From contig NZ_CP162414.1 in NCBI RefSeq assembly GCF_040932005.1, positions 1,453,501 through 1,517,500 on the forward strand: a DNA stretch of 64,000 bases, read 5' to 3'. A program made the position numbers and the translations under genes. The stretch's first letter is position 1, and each line of letters begins with the position of its first letter. This document shows positions 41,424-50,262 of this stretch, piece after piece. Source of the stretch: Aestuariibius sp. HNIBRBA575. Lineage in GTDB: Bacteria > Pseudomonadota > Alphaproteobacteria > Rhodobacterales > Rhodobacteraceae. The notes below the pieces were generated by a model, which had not been told where the DNA came from, ran no database searches, and was given only the letters and a program-made list of their open reading frames with translations.

Positions 41424-41882
41424 TTAACCGTAGCGCTGCACCACGGTTTCCATCACCGCAAATGAGTTGGTTTGGTTGATGCCGGGCAATTTGTTGATGT
41501 GATCCCCCAGCACGTTCCGGAAATGCAGAATGTCGCGTGTGCGCACGGTCAGCAGATAGTCAAAGGATCCGGTGACCATCAGACAGCTTTCGACCTCTGG
41601 GATGTTTTTGACGGCAAGGTTAAACGCATCTAGCGAATTGTCCCCCCCCGTGGCCGCCAGCGACACCTGCACAATGGTGACATGTCCCAGTCCCAGCTTT
41701 TCTTGGTTCAAAATGGCCTGATAGCCGCAAATAAACCCATCGCGTTCCAGTCGTTTCACCCGTTCAGAGCAGGGGGTGTTGGTCAGGTTAACGCGGGTTG
41801 CAAGCTCCACAATAGAGAGCCGACCGTTTGATTCCAGCTCTTCCAGGATCCGTCGATCAATCTTATCTAAATCCCTTATCAT
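41424..41882 (-). CDS. Lrp/AsnC-family transcriptional regulator
   Basis: A 152-residue regulator with an N-terminal helix-turn-helix (RLSIVELATRVNLTNTPCSERVKRLERDGFI) and a RAM effector domain (VESCLMVTGSFDYLLTVRTRD). Lrp proteins sense amino acids and often control the gene beside them. It is divergent from the usp-alanine symporter pair, with a palindrome in between, so alanine or a related amino acid is a likely effector. An eight-G run (41411-41418) lies just past its stop. Confidence 0.92.
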   Translation of the reverse strand: MIRDLDKIDRRILEELESNGRLSIVELATRVNLTNTPCSERVKRLERDGFICGYQAILNQEKLGLGHVTIVQVSLAATGGDNSLDAFNLAVKNIPEVESCLMVTGSFDYLLTVRTRDILHFRNVLGDHINKLPGINQTNSFAVMETVVQRYG

Positions 41883-41957
41883 CAGTGATTTTACCTGTTT
41901 AACTGCCGTATCTGGGGAATATCACCCCCAAGATGCCCTATTTAATTCAGCATTGCT

Positions 41958-41970
41958 AGTGATAATCACT
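41958..41970. promoter_or_regulatory. Palindrome in the lrp-usp intergenic region
   Basis: AGTGAT-A-ATCACT is a perfect 13-bp inverted repeat in the 196-base region between the divergent lrp and usp genes. The AT-rich, 13-bp layout is compatible with an Lrp site. Confidence 0.5.
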
Positions 41971-42078
41971 GATAATGTGATTCAGGTTAATGAGAAATAT
42001 ATTGTTCATTATTTCCATGCCTAGGCTGGGGGTTATTGGCTCTTGGCGCACAAAAAGAACCAATTAGGGAGTAAGAGA

Positions 42079-42516
42079 ATGACGGTTAAAATTGTCATTG
42101 GACTAGATGGGACAGGGACCGGTGAACGGGCGCTCAGTTTTGCCAAAGATTTGGCATCCAAGATTGAGAGCTGCGAGTTGCTGGTGGTGTATGTGATTGA
42201 ATGGTCGCCATTCACGTTCCAAACCGCCGAGGAAAACGCGCAGCGTCATAAACGGCGCGAAGAGGAAATCAATCTGGCGACTTCGCGGATTGTGGAACCT
42301 GCTGTGAACGCGTTGAAGGATGCGGGCTTTAACGCCAGCGGTTTGGTGCGGCATGGGGATGTGGCAGAAACGCTGAACAAAATCACAGTAGAAAATGACG
42401 GAGCGCAAATCATCGTTGGGCGCGCCTCTGCGGATGGTTTTGCCAAGCGGATCTTTGGCAGTTCAACGCAGAACCTTGTGATGCATGCAGACGTGCCTGT
42501 CACGGTTGTGGGGTAA
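42079..42516 (+). CDS. Universal stress protein (UspA family)
   Basis: A 145-residue single-domain protein. The ATP-binding signature is present near the end: VGRASADGFAKRIFGSSTQNLV, of the G-x2-G-x9-G-S type. GGGAG precedes the ATG at 42079. It is followed after 9 bases by the alanine symporter, so the pair is probably co-transcribed and may couple stress or energy sensing to transport. Confidence 0.9.
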   Translation: MTVKIVIGLDGTGTGERALSFAKDLASKIESCELLVVYVIEWSPFTFQTAEENAQRHKRREEEINLATSRIVEPAVNALKDAGFNASGLVRHGDVAETLNKITVENDGAQIIVGRASADGFAKRIFGSSTQNLVMHADVPVTVVG

Positions 42517-42525
42517 GGGAACACC

Positions 42526-44088
42526 ATGAAAAATTTAGCAAAATATACGCTTGCCGGCGTGGCAGCGACCGTTGCCGCGAATGCAGCACAGGCCCAAGAA
42601 GCCCAAGAAGCCATGGGCATTGATGACAAAGTGAACGAAGTGTTCGCGAATTTGACCGGCCCGTTTGTCGGGACGATCTTTGCACCCTTTCCGGGCACGG
42701 ATTTCCCGTGGATTGTGATGTGGTTGGTGATCGCCGCCACGATTTTCACATTGTATTTTGGGTTTGTTCAGTTTCGGTTTTTCAAACACGCCATTCAATT
42801 GGTCAAAGGGGATTATTCCGACCCCAATGATGCGGGCGAAGTCAGCCATTTCCAAGCCTTGGCAACGGCACTGTCCGGCACCGTGGGTCTGGGCAACATC
42901 GCCGGCGTTGCGGTGGCCGTGGGCATTGGTGGACCGGGGGCGACATTCTGGATGATCCTTGCTGGCCTGTTGGGCATGGCATCGAAATTCACCGAATGTA
43001 CGCTGGGTGTGAAATACCGGAATGAATATGCAGACGGCACCGTGTCCGGTGGTCCGATGTATTATATTTCCAAGGGTTTCAACGAGTTGGGCCTGCCGGG
43101 TGGTAAAATCCTCGCTGTGGTGTTTTCGATCTTTTGTATCTTGGGTGCGCTAGGCGGCGGTAACATGTTCCAAGCCAACCAAGCCCATGCACAGATTTCC
43201 GGCATCGTTGGTGACTATCCGGGCTGGATCACAGGTATCGTTTTTGCGGCTGTGGTGTTTGCCGTGATCGTTGGTGGGATCAAATCCATCGCAAACGTGA
43301 CCGAAAAAGTGGTTCCTTTCATGGGCTTGCTTTATGTGGGTGCGGCTGCGATCATCCTGATTGTAAACTATGACCAAATCGGTTGGGCTTTTGGCCAGAT
43401 CTTTGCCGGGGCCTTTACCGGTCTGGGCGTTGCTGGCGGCATGGTTGGTGCGCTGATCCAAGGTTTCAAACGTGCAGCGTTTTCGAACGAAGCCGGCGTT
43501 GGTTCGGCGGCGATTGCGCATTCGGCGGTGAAAACCAAAGAACCGATCACCGAAGGGTTTGTGTCCTTGCTGGAACCCCTGATTGATACGGTTGTGATCT
43601 GTACCATGACCGCGTTGGTCATCGTGATTTCCCAACAATTGATCACAGATCCTGAAACGGGGTTCTATGTGATGAATGAAGCTGGCAGCGCGATTGCGAC
43701 TGTGGATGGCAATTCGGGCGTGTCGTTGACATCGGCGGCCTTTGCATCCGGGATCAGCTGGTTCCCCTATGTTCTGGCAATCGCGGTTGTGTTGTTTGCC
43801 TTCTCAACCATGATTTCCTGGAGCTATTACGGATTGAAAGCTTGGACTTACCTGTTTGGCGAAGGCCAGACATCTGAGCTGGTGTTCAAAGTGATCTTTT
43901 GCATCTTTATCGTGATCGGTGCGGCGGCGTCGCTTGGTCCGGTTATCGACTTCTCTGATGCGGCGATCTTTGCTATGGCTGTGGTGAATATCTTCTGCCT
44001 CTATTTCTTGATGAAACTGGTCAAAGAAGAACTGTCTTCTTATGCGTCCCGTTTGCAATCAGGCGAAATCAAGAAGTTCGATCACTAA
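42526..44088 (+). CDS. Sodium:alanine symporter (AGCS family)
   Basis: A 520-residue inner-membrane transporter with about eleven membrane segments. Family signatures are ALATALSGTVGLGNIAGVA, GGPGATFWMILAGLLGMASKFTE, GGPMYYI and KRAAFSNEAGVGSAAIAH. It carries alanine (or glycine) with sodium. An N-terminal stretch ending AAQAQEAQEA resembles a signal sequence, an extra segment compared with shorter homologues. An Lrp gene lies divergently upstream and a terminator follows. Confidence 0.93.
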   Translation: MKNLAKYTLAGVAATVAANAAQAQEAQEAMGIDDKVNEVFANLTGPFVGTIFAPFPGTDFPWIVMWLVIAATIFTLYFGFVQFRFFKHAIQLVKGDYSDPNDAGEVSHFQALATALSGTVGLGNIAGVAVAVGIGGPGATFWMILAGLLGMASKFTECTLGVKYRNEYADGTVSGGPMYYISKGFNELGLPGGKILAVVFSIFCILGALGGGNMFQANQAHAQISGIVGDYPGWITGIVFAAVVFAVIVGGIKSIANVTEKVVPFMGLLYVGAAAIILIVNYDQIGWAFGQIFAGAFTGLGVAGGMVGALIQGFKRAAFSNEAGVGSAAIAHSAVKTKEPITEGFVSLLEPLIDTVVICTMTALVIVISQQLITDPETGFYVMNEAGSAIATVDGNSGVSLTSAAFASGISWFPYVLAIAVVLFAFSTMISWSYYGLKAWTYLFGEGQTSELVFKVIFCIFIVIGAAASLGPVIDFSDAAIFAMAVVNIFCLYFLMKLVKEELSSYASRLQSGEIKKFDH

Positions 44089-44112
44089 ACAATCGAACCT
44101 GAAACTGACACG

Positions 44113-44146
44113 CCCCGACGCATTGATTTGCGTCGGGGTCTTTTTT
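44113..44146 (+). terminator. Terminator after the alanine symporter
   Basis: CCCCGACGCA (44113-44122), loop TTGATT and TGCGTCGGGG (44129-44138) form a perfect 10-bp stem followed by TCTTTTTT. Confidence 0.93.
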
Positions 44147-44218
44147 GTTTATGCCTTTTTGACTGGCCCGCAGAATAAGGCGGGAGGTCCGCGTCGGGTA
44201 GGGGGGCTCGGTTTTAAC

Positions 44219-44253
44219 TTGCAATGTCATTTCGATAAATCTAGTTTTATCGT
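44219..44253 (+). promoter_or_regulatory. Promoter and ArsR operator, predicted leaderless start
   Basis: TTGCAA (44219-44224), a 17-base spacer and TAGTTT (44242-44247) form a plausible promoter whose start point would fall on or next to the A of the arsR ATG at 44254. The inverted repeat CGATAAA-TCTAGT-TTTATCG (44233-44252) covers the -10. No ribosome site separates it from the ATG. Confidence 0.5.
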
Positions 44254-44595
44254 ATGATTGATTCCAAAACAAATCCCCAAGAACGCGAAGCGCTGGCTGC
44301 TTTGATGTTGTCTGCATTAGGTGGCGAAAGCCGTTTGCGTATTTACCGTTTGCTTGTGCGGGCAGGTGAGGGCGGGTTGTCCGTCGGTGTGATCCAAGAC
44401 CAGCTCGGCATCGCCGCATCAACCTTGTCACATCATATTGCCGCGCTGAAAATGGCGGGTCTGATTGTGCAACGCCGCGACGGGCGCACGATATTTAACA
44501 CGGCCAATTATGAAAACATGAACGCGCTTCTGGCCTATCTGACCGAAGAATGCTGCGCTGATCAGCAACAGGAGACACCCAATGACAATGGCTGA
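44254..44595 (+). CDS. ArsR-family metalloregulator
   Basis: A 113-residue winged-helix repressor: GGESRLRIYRLLVRAGEGGLSVGVIQDQLGIAASTLSHHIAALKMAGLIVQRRDGR. A cysteine pair near the end (EECCAD) could bind arsenite, antimonite or another thiophilic ion. Its last 14 bases overlap the permease gene. An inverted repeat covering its own promoter suggests autoregulation. No Shine-Dalgarno sequence is visible. Confidence 0.9.
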   Translation: MIDSKTNPQEREALAALMLSALGGESRLRIYRLLVRAGEGGLSVGVIQDQLGIAASTLSHHIAALKMAGLIVQRRDGRTIFNTANYENMNALLAYLTEECCADQQQETPNDNG

Positions 44596-45625
44596 TATGA
44601 GCGCCCACAGTTTGAGCGTGGCAAAGAATATGGACCGCGTGTTTCTTTTCATTCTGGCCGTCATCGTTGGGCTGGCATTGGTGGATATCACCCAAGTGAT
44701 CCCCAGTCTGACATTTACCAAAAACGCAATCCTAAATACTGCCCCCTATATGGCATTGGCGATTGGCGCGATCGGATTTCTAAAAGCAACGGGCGCGGAA
44801 AAACTGGTTGCCAGCGCGTTTCAGGGCAACGAAGCCCGGATGATCCTGTTGGCATCGTTGGTTGGGGGATTGTCGCCGTTTTGCAGCTGCGAAATCATTC
44901 CGTTTATCGCGGCCTTGCTGGCAATTGGCACGCCTTTATCTGCGGTGATGGCGCTGTGGCTGACTTCTCCGATTATGGATCCTGCGATATTTCTGATCAC
45001 GTCAGGCGAACTGGGCTGGACCTTTGCTTTGGCCAAAACGATCTTTGCGGTGGCGTTGGGATTGTCTGGTGGTTTCATCAGCCATTTCGCCGTGCGTGCC
45101 GGATATTTTGGCAACGTTCTGTTACAAAAATCTGAGCCAGCCAGCTGTGGATGTGGGCCACAAAAACCATTCCAAGGCAAACCGGTCTGGGATTTTTGGA
45201 CCGACGATGCCCGCAGAGCGACCTTTTGGTATGAAATACGTAGCAATGGTTGGTTTTTGTTAAAATGGTTGTCGCTGGCCTATCTGTTTGAAAGCTTGAT
45301 GATCCGGTACATTCCCGCGGAAACTATTGCTGGCATTGTTGGCGGAACCGGCCTGCAACCCATCTTTGTTAGCGCGTTTGTCGGCGCGCCTGCCTATCTA
45401 AACGGTTACGCGGCCCCAGCTTTGGTTTCTGGTTTAATCGAACAAGGCATGAGCGCGGGCGCAGCGATGACATTCATGATCGCAGGCGGGGTGACGTCCA
45501 TTCCGGCTATGACGGCGGTGTTTGCCTTGGTTAAAAAACCCATTTTTGCAGCCTATATCGGGCTGGGTATGGGCGGAGCAATCGTGTCGGGATTGGTGTT
45601 TAATGCCTATATGTCCCTGATTTGA
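44582..45625 (+). CDS. YraQ/ArsP-type permease
   Basis: A 347-residue membrane protein with about ten membrane segments, of the permease family (UPF0718) that includes YraQ and the organoarsenical exporter ArsP. The key feature is the CSCEIIPF motif after LVGGLSPF; a second Cys cluster (SCGCGPQ) lies in the central loop. Co-transcription with an ArsR repressor suggests export of an arsenical or a related metal species. The precise substrate is not determined. Confidence 0.85.
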   Translation: MTMADMSAHSLSVAKNMDRVFLFILAVIVGLALVDITQVIPSLTFTKNAILNTAPYMALAIGAIGFLKATGAEKLVASAFQGNEARMILLASLVGGLSPFCSCEIIPFIAALLAIGTPLSAVMALWLTSPIMDPAIFLITSGELGWTFALAKTIFAVALGLSGGFISHFAVRAGYFGNVLLQKSEPASCGCGPQKPFQGKPVWDFWTDDARRATFWYEIRSNGWFLLKWLSLAYLFESLMIRYIPAETIAGIVGGTGLQPIFVSAFVGAPAYLNGYAAPALVSGLIEQGMSAGAAMTFMIAGGVTSIPAMTAVFALVKKPIFAAYIGLGMGGAIVSGLVFNAYMSLI

Positions 45626-45700
45626 TATGGTTTTTTCTGGAAATAATAATGGTCATAACCCCATATGCGTTATGACACAGATTGCATGTGATGTGTTTGT

Positions 45701-45729
45701 GGACAAGCGGCGGTCATCTCCGCTTGTCC
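45701..45729. terminator. Hairpin between convergent genes
   Basis: GGACAAGCGG (45701-45710) pairs perfectly with CCGCTTGTCC (45720-45729). It sits between the permease (plus) and hydrolase (minus) genes, just past both stops, and probably ends transcription in both directions, although T-runs are poor. Confidence 0.55.
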
Positions 45730-45737
45730 AATTTGTA

Positions 45738-46808
45738 TTACAGCTGGGCCTTCAGATAGGTGACAATCACATCTGACAATTCCCGATGAATGGCCGCGCG
45801 TGACCGCCCACCGGCATCATCGCAAAGCGGGTCCAACTCATCTTCGTTTTCCAAAATGCGCGCCCCGTCAGGTTTGCATTCGGCCAGAAAACTAAAATGG
45901 GTCGCATCCGGAATGGCGCGATATTCGGCCTGTGCGATCAATTCCGCAGCAGGGCGCGCATAAACGCCTGCGGGCACGTCAGGTTCCACACCAAGGTTGA
46001 GCACCATCATCGGGATATCGATGGATGACAGGCTGTCAGCGGTGAGGGTTTCGACGATCCCCGGATCCACAACAATGGTCGCACGGATGCGATCATCTGA
46101 TAAATCCGCCGCGGCGGGCGATAAATCAAAGTCATGCAAATTGACCCCGAAATGGGCCAAAAACGCGCAATCGGACATGCCATGATCCGTGTCGTCACAA
46201 AACCGCTGCAACAGGTCGGGATCAACCCGCGCGCCCGACACGGCCATCGCGGTATAGCCCCCCGCCGAAAATCCCAGCGTCCCAATGCGTGTGGGATCAA
46301 TATAAGGGTATTGGTCTGGATTTTCGGTGATTTCATCCAGAACCGCCGAAATATCAGCCGGCCGTTCCCACACCCGCACAGCCGCCTGCGCCGAAGCATT
46401 GCCCGTTGTGGTGCCGGGGTGATTGGGCAGGACAACAACAAACCCCGCATGGGCCAATTGCGATGCAATCCACCCAAATTGCCCGGAATTTCCCCCCGCA
46501 CCATGAGACATAATCACCATCGGAAACCGACCCTCTAGGTGGGGGGCATTGCGCCCGGCCGCTGTGCTGTAAAACACGCCATTGCCCCCAACATTGACGG
46601 TTTTTCCACCGGGTTGGGCTGGATACCAGATATCAAATTTCACGGACCTGTCGCGGATTGGCGCATAGGCGGAGCCCGAACTGATCCCAGCGCCCCCCGT
46701 ATAGGCGGGGCGGGTTATTTCATAGGCGGCCCATCCCGACAAACCCAACAATGACAGGGCAAATGTGGATTTGAGAGCCGTTTTGGCGAAGGACTTGAAA
46801 CGTGACAT
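45738..46808 (-). CDS. Exported alpha/beta hydrolase, PAF-acetylhydrolase/dienelactone hydrolase-like
   Basis: A 356-residue protein with an N-terminal signal/anchor (FAKTALKSTFALSLLGLSGWAAY). The oxyanion region is VIMSHGAGGNSGQFGWIAS, the nucleophile elbow GTLGFSAGGYTA (Ser), and a late AIPDATHFSFLAEC provides the His. This matches the predicted dienelactone hydrolase/PAF-acetylhydrolase group. ATG at 46808 with ACGGAG upstream. It is divergent from an AraC-type membrane regulator, which may control it. Substrate unknown; ester or lipid likely. Confidence 0.82.
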   Translation of the reverse strand: MSRFKSFAKTALKSTFALSLLGLSGWAAYEITRPAYTGGAGISSGSAYAPIRDRSVKFDIWYPAQPGGKTVNVGGNGVFYSTAAGRNAPHLEGRFPMVIMSHGAGGNSGQFGWIASQLAHAGFVVVLPNHPGTTTGNASAQAAVRVWERPADISAVLDEITENPDQYPYIDPTRIGTLGFSAGGYTAMAVSGARVDPDLLQRFCDDTDHGMSDCAFLAHFGVNLHDFDLSPAAADLSDDRIRATIVVDPGIVETLTADSLSSIDIPMMVLNLGVEPDVPAGVYARPAAELIAQAEYRAIPDATHFSFLAECKPDGARILENEDELDPLCDDAGGRSRAAIHRELSDVIVTYLKAQL

Positions 46809-46948
46809 CGGAAACTCCGTTTGGGTGGTGATCTGGATTAGAGGATGGGGGATGTGCAAAAAACCATCGTCCTAAATCACGTTTGAGGTCGTCTCAGATC
46901 GCGATTGAGGATAAGAAAACCCAATCCAAACCACGCAGAGCCCGATTT

Positions 46949-47983
46949 ATGTTATTTGTTCCTTTGCCGTTATTTGCGACCCTGTTTCTGGGGCTGTTAT
47001 GTGGTCGGTTCATTTGGGTGCGCGACATGGCGCTGCGCAGTCATCAACTGTTTGCGGCGTTGTTGGGGCTTTATGCGCTGCAATCCCTGTTTAGCACGTT
47101 GCGATGGGGATATGACGTGACATGGGCGGCGGGGCTGATGGCGATGTTGGCGCCGATTTTGCCGGTGATCGCCTATTTGGCCTATCGCGGGCTAACCAGA
47201 CGGCAAATCGGGTGGGGCTATTGGCCCCTTGGGGTGATCGGCCTGAATTGGGCGGTGTTTTTTACACTGCCAGATTTGGCGGATGCGTTGATCCTAATGA
47301 CATATCTTGGCTTTGGCGGGATGTTGCTGCGATTGACCGCGCATGGCCCTGATCAAATGATATTTTCCCCGTTTAACAATGCGCGTGACATCGTTTTTGC
47401 CATGGGGCTGACGGGGCTTGCGTTGATTGCGTCGGGGCTGACGGATGTCTACCTGATTTACGATTTTATCCAAAATCAGGGGCGAAATGCGGGGCTGGTT
47501 CTGACATTTGTGCAAACGGGATTTGTCTTGGTGATCGGCGGCGCTGCGCTCTTTGCGCGCTCGGGCGGGCAGTCGGAAACAGAAACCAACGATCCTGTCG
47601 ACATCGACGCGGCACAAAATACACCAACCGATCAGGATGTGACGATAATCGCCAAACTCGAAACGTTGTTTGCACAGGACGGATTGCACAAAACCGAAGA
47701 CCTGAGCCTGCGCCGATTGTCACGCCGGTTGGGGGTTCCTGATCGTCAGGTGTCCAACGCGATCAACCGTGCCCGTGGCATCAGTGTGTCGCAATTTGTA
47801 AACAACCATCGCATTCAGGATGCCTGCGAGATGCTGATAAAGACCGAAAAATCCGTCATCGACATTTCATTGGCGGCGGGGTTTGCGTCAAAATCCAATT
47901 TCAATCGGGAATTTCTGAGGGTCACCCAAACCACACCTTCGCGCTGGCGCAGCCAAAACCGTGCGCAAAACATGGATAAATGA
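46949..47983 (+). CDS. AraC-family regulator with N-terminal membrane domain
   Basis: A 345-residue protein. The first ~200 residues form about seven hydrophobic segments (LFVPLPLFATLFLGLLCG onward). The C-terminus is an AraC DNA-binding domain: LSLRRLSRRLGVPDRQVSNAINRARGISVSQFVNNHRIQDACEMLI and VIDISLAAGFASKSNFNREFLRVTQTTPSRWR. Such proteins sense a signal in the membrane and bind DNA directly. The start is uncertain: the frame is open from 46883 through TTG, but the ATG at 46949 opens the first membrane helix. Divergent from the exported hydrolase. Confidence 0.82.
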   Translation: MLFVPLPLFATLFLGLLCGRFIWVRDMALRSHQLFAALLGLYALQSLFSTLRWGYDVTWAAGLMAMLAPILPVIAYLAYRGLTRRQIGWGYWPLGVIGLNWAVFFTLPDLADALILMTYLGFGGMLLRLTAHGPDQMIFSPFNNARDIVFAMGLTGLALIASGLTDVYLIYDFIQNQGRNAGLVLTFVQTGFVLVIGGAALFARSGGQSETETNDPVDIDAAQNTPTDQDVTIIAKLETLFAQDGLHKTEDLSLRRLSRRLGVPDRQVSNAINRARGISVSQFVNNHRIQDACEMLIKTEKSVIDISLAAGFASKSNFNREFLRVTQTTPSRWRSQNRAQNMDK

Positions 47984-48163
47984 TTAACGGAATTCGCGAT
48001 ATCATTGCTTGCGTCAGTTTGGACTTCGCCCTACACAGCGCTTGCAGACGTTTTTCTTTTTCGACCACTGTCTCCCTAATCCGGCGTTCAGTCTTTTCGA
48101 TCCAGACCGACCACGCCAAGCTGTCGCATAATGCGGGCAGCGCATTTTTAGGAGATTACGGAT
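47984..48163 (+). promoter_or_regulatory. Leader region of the cold-shock gene
   Basis: A 180-base gene-free interval ahead of the cold-shock gene, rich in pyrimidine tracts (for example TTTTTCTTTTTCG near 48051). Cold-shock genes commonly carry long leaders that fold differently at low temperature; that role here is inferred. TTTTTAGGAG gives the ribosome site. Confidence 0.4.
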
Positions 48164-48370
48164 ATGGCTAATGGCACCGTAAAATGGTTCAACGCAACTA
48201 AAGGTTTTGGTTTTATCGCACCCGAAGGCGGCAGCAAAGATGTGTTTGTACACATTTCTGCAGTTGAGCGTTCCGGCCTGACTGGTCTGGCTGACGATCA
48301 AAAAGTGACTTTTGACGTCGAAGCTGGCCGTGACGGTCGTGAATCTGCGGTTAATATCGAACTGGCATAA
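48164..48370 (+). CDS. Cold-shock protein (CspA family)
   Basis: A 68-residue single cold-shock domain. RNP-1 reads KGFGFIAPE and RNP-2 DVFVHISAV. It binds single-stranded nucleic acid and acts as an RNA chaperone. TTAGGAG precedes the ATG and a terminator follows. Confidence 0.96.
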   Translation: MANGTVKWFNATKGFGFIAPEGGSKDVFVHISAVERSGLTGLADDQKVTFDVEAGRDGRESAVNIELA

Positions 48371-48394
48371 GCCAACGATATTCCAAGATTTGAA

Positions 48395-48426
48395 GCGCGG
48401 TTCCCGTAATGGGGGCCGCGTTTTTT
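48395..48426 (+). terminator. Terminator of the cold-shock gene
   Basis: GCGCGGTTCCCG (from 48395) pairs with GGGGGCCGCG through a short TAAT loop, followed by six Ts (48421-48426). Confidence 0.85.
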
Positions 48427-48504
48427 GTTGCGTGATCCCGATTATTACCCCGGCAGAAAACAAAAATATCTTGCCTTTGGGTGGGATACGCGCCAATCGA
48501 AATC

Positions 48505-50247
48505 ATGCGTTTTTTGCCAAAACTTCTGACATTGCTGCTGGCCATCGCAATTGCGGCGGGCATTTTCCGCGTGTCTCACAGCTATTTCGTATCCGAAGAA
48601 CTGGCCAAAGCAGAGGGCCGTCTGTCGCTGTTTCGCGCGGCTGTGGACGCGGAATTTAACCGCTTTTCGCATCTGACCTTTGTGTTGTCACGCGACCCGA
48701 TTGTGATCGACACGGCCATGGGGCAGGACACGGATGCGTTGAATATGCGCCTGCGCGGATTTGCCGATCAGGCCGGATTAGAAGCGATCTATCTGATGGA
48801 TCAGAACGGTTTGACCATCGCGGCCTCTAATCATCATCTGCCTTCCAGCTTTGTTGGGCAGAATTATTCGTTTCGCCCCTATTTCAGTCAGGCCATGGCC
48901 GGGCAACAGGGCCGGTTTTATGCGATTGGCACCACCACAGGGCTACCGGGATATTTTATCACCGATGCGGTGCGCGATGGGGCCGGGGACATTCGCGGGG
49001 TGATCGCGATCAAAATTGGCTTTGCACAACTGGAACAAAGCTGGCGGGGATCTGGCGAACAGGTGTTGCTATCCAATGCCGATGGGGTGGTGTTGCTGTC
49101 ATCCGATCCGGCGTGGCGTTACCGGATGTTGCAGGACCTAACCCCCAACCAACGCGCCCGTATCCAAGCATCCCGCCAATTTCCCGGTCAGGAACTGGCG
49201 CCGCTGGATTGGGCGATGTTGCCAGATCAGCGGGCCGAAATCGCGGGTGCGGAACACATGCATCTGACGGCGACCACACAGCCGCATGGCTGGAATATCC
49301 ACTATTTTGCCAGCGATGACCGTGCTGATGCGCGGGCTTCTTTGGTGACGGCGCTCGCGGTATTGCTGGCCGGTGTGGGGTTGGTCATCGTGCAAATCCA
49401 GCGCAACAACAGAGTTGCCGCCGCCCTGCGCCGGTCCGAAATGGAAGAGTTGAAACTGCGCAAGGCCAATGAACGTCTGGCCGTGGAAATCACCGAACGC
49501 ACCACCGCCGAACGCCGTTTGCAGCGCACGCAACAGGAATTGCAACGGGCCAGTCGATTGGCCGCATTGGGTCAATTATCAGCCTCTGTCACACATGAGC
49601 TGGGTCAACCGATTGCCGCCATGCGCAACCATCTGACCGCCGCCGAATTTCGCGCGCAGGGGCAGGGGCAGGGGGACACGCCCCAGACCAAGCTGACCCA
49701 GACCATTTTTGGTCTGGTGGACCGTATGGAAGGCATCACCCGGCAGCTCAAATTCTTTGCGCGTACAGGCCAAGAAGAGTTTAACGATGTTGATCTATGC
49801 GGGTCCCTGCGCGCCGCGCTGGCCTTGGTGGAACCAAATGTCGACGCGTTTCATGTTGATGTGCGGGTGGATTTGCCGGATCATCCGGTTTGGGTGCGGG
49901 GCAGCAATCTGCGCATAGAGCAAGTCATGACCAATCTGTTGCGCAACGCCGTGGATGCGGTCGAAGACAGTGATGCCCCCCAGATCCATGTGCGGGTTGG
50001 GGTTTCGGATCAAAATCACTGGTTTGATATTCGGGACAATGGCCATGGTCTGGGCCAGGCAACCCTGGCGGATTTGCAGGAACCGTTTGTCACCACCCGC
50101 GAAAGTGGGCGTGGCATGGGGCTGGGGCTTGCGATTTCATCGAGCATCGTCAGCGATCATGGCGGCACGATGGTGGCCGAAAATGTTGACACGGGGGGAG
50201 CAATTTTTACGGTGACATTCCCGATCAGCGATGGCGACACAGTTTAG
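48505..50247 (+). CDS. DctB-type sensor histidine kinase (second copy)
   Basis: A 580-residue inner-membrane kinase. Membrane segments lie at residues about 4-22 and 278-298, enclosing a double-Cache-like periplasmic sensor (GLEAIYLMDQNGLTIAASNH). A coiled linker leads to the phospho-acceptor His364 in SASVTHELGQPIAAM; NLLRNAVDA, DNGHGL and GMGLGLAIS form the ATP site. The ATG at 48505 is preferred to the GTG at 48481. It lies in one direction with a DctD-type regulator and a TRAP transporter, so it most likely senses that transporter's substrate. Confidence 0.87.
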   Translation: MRFLPKLLTLLLAIAIAAGIFRVSHSYFVSEELAKAEGRLSLFRAAVDAEFNRFSHLTFVLSRDPIVIDTAMGQDTDALNMRLRGFADQAGLEAIYLMDQNGLTIAASNHHLPSSFVGQNYSFRPYFSQAMAGQQGRFYAIGTTTGLPGYFITDAVRDGAGDIRGVIAIKIGFAQLEQSWRGSGEQVLLSNADGVVLLSSDPAWRYRMLQDLTPNQRARIQASRQFPGQELAPLDWAMLPDQRAEIAGAEHMHLTATTQPHGWNIHYFASDDRADARASLVTALAVLLAGVGLVIVQIQRNNRVAAALRRSEMEELKLRKANERLAVEITERTTAERRLQRTQQELQRASRLAALGQLSASVTHELGQPIAAMRNHLTAAEFRAQGQGQGDTPQTKLTQTIFGLVDRMEGITRQLKFFARTGQEEFNDVDLCGSLRAALALVEPNVDAFHVDVRVDLPDHPVWVRGSNLRIEQVMTNLLRNAVDAVEDSDAPQIHVRVGVSDQNHWFDIRDNGHGLGQATLADLQEPFVTTRESGRGMGLGLAISSSIVSDHGGTMVAENVDTGGAIFTVTFPISDGDTV

Positions 50248-50262
50248 AGCGAGGCAAATCAC

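Noticed and set aside
48014-48496. A minus-strand frame covering the cold-shock gene
   Set aside because: The plus-strand gene is a textbook cold-shock domain with its own ribosome site and terminator.
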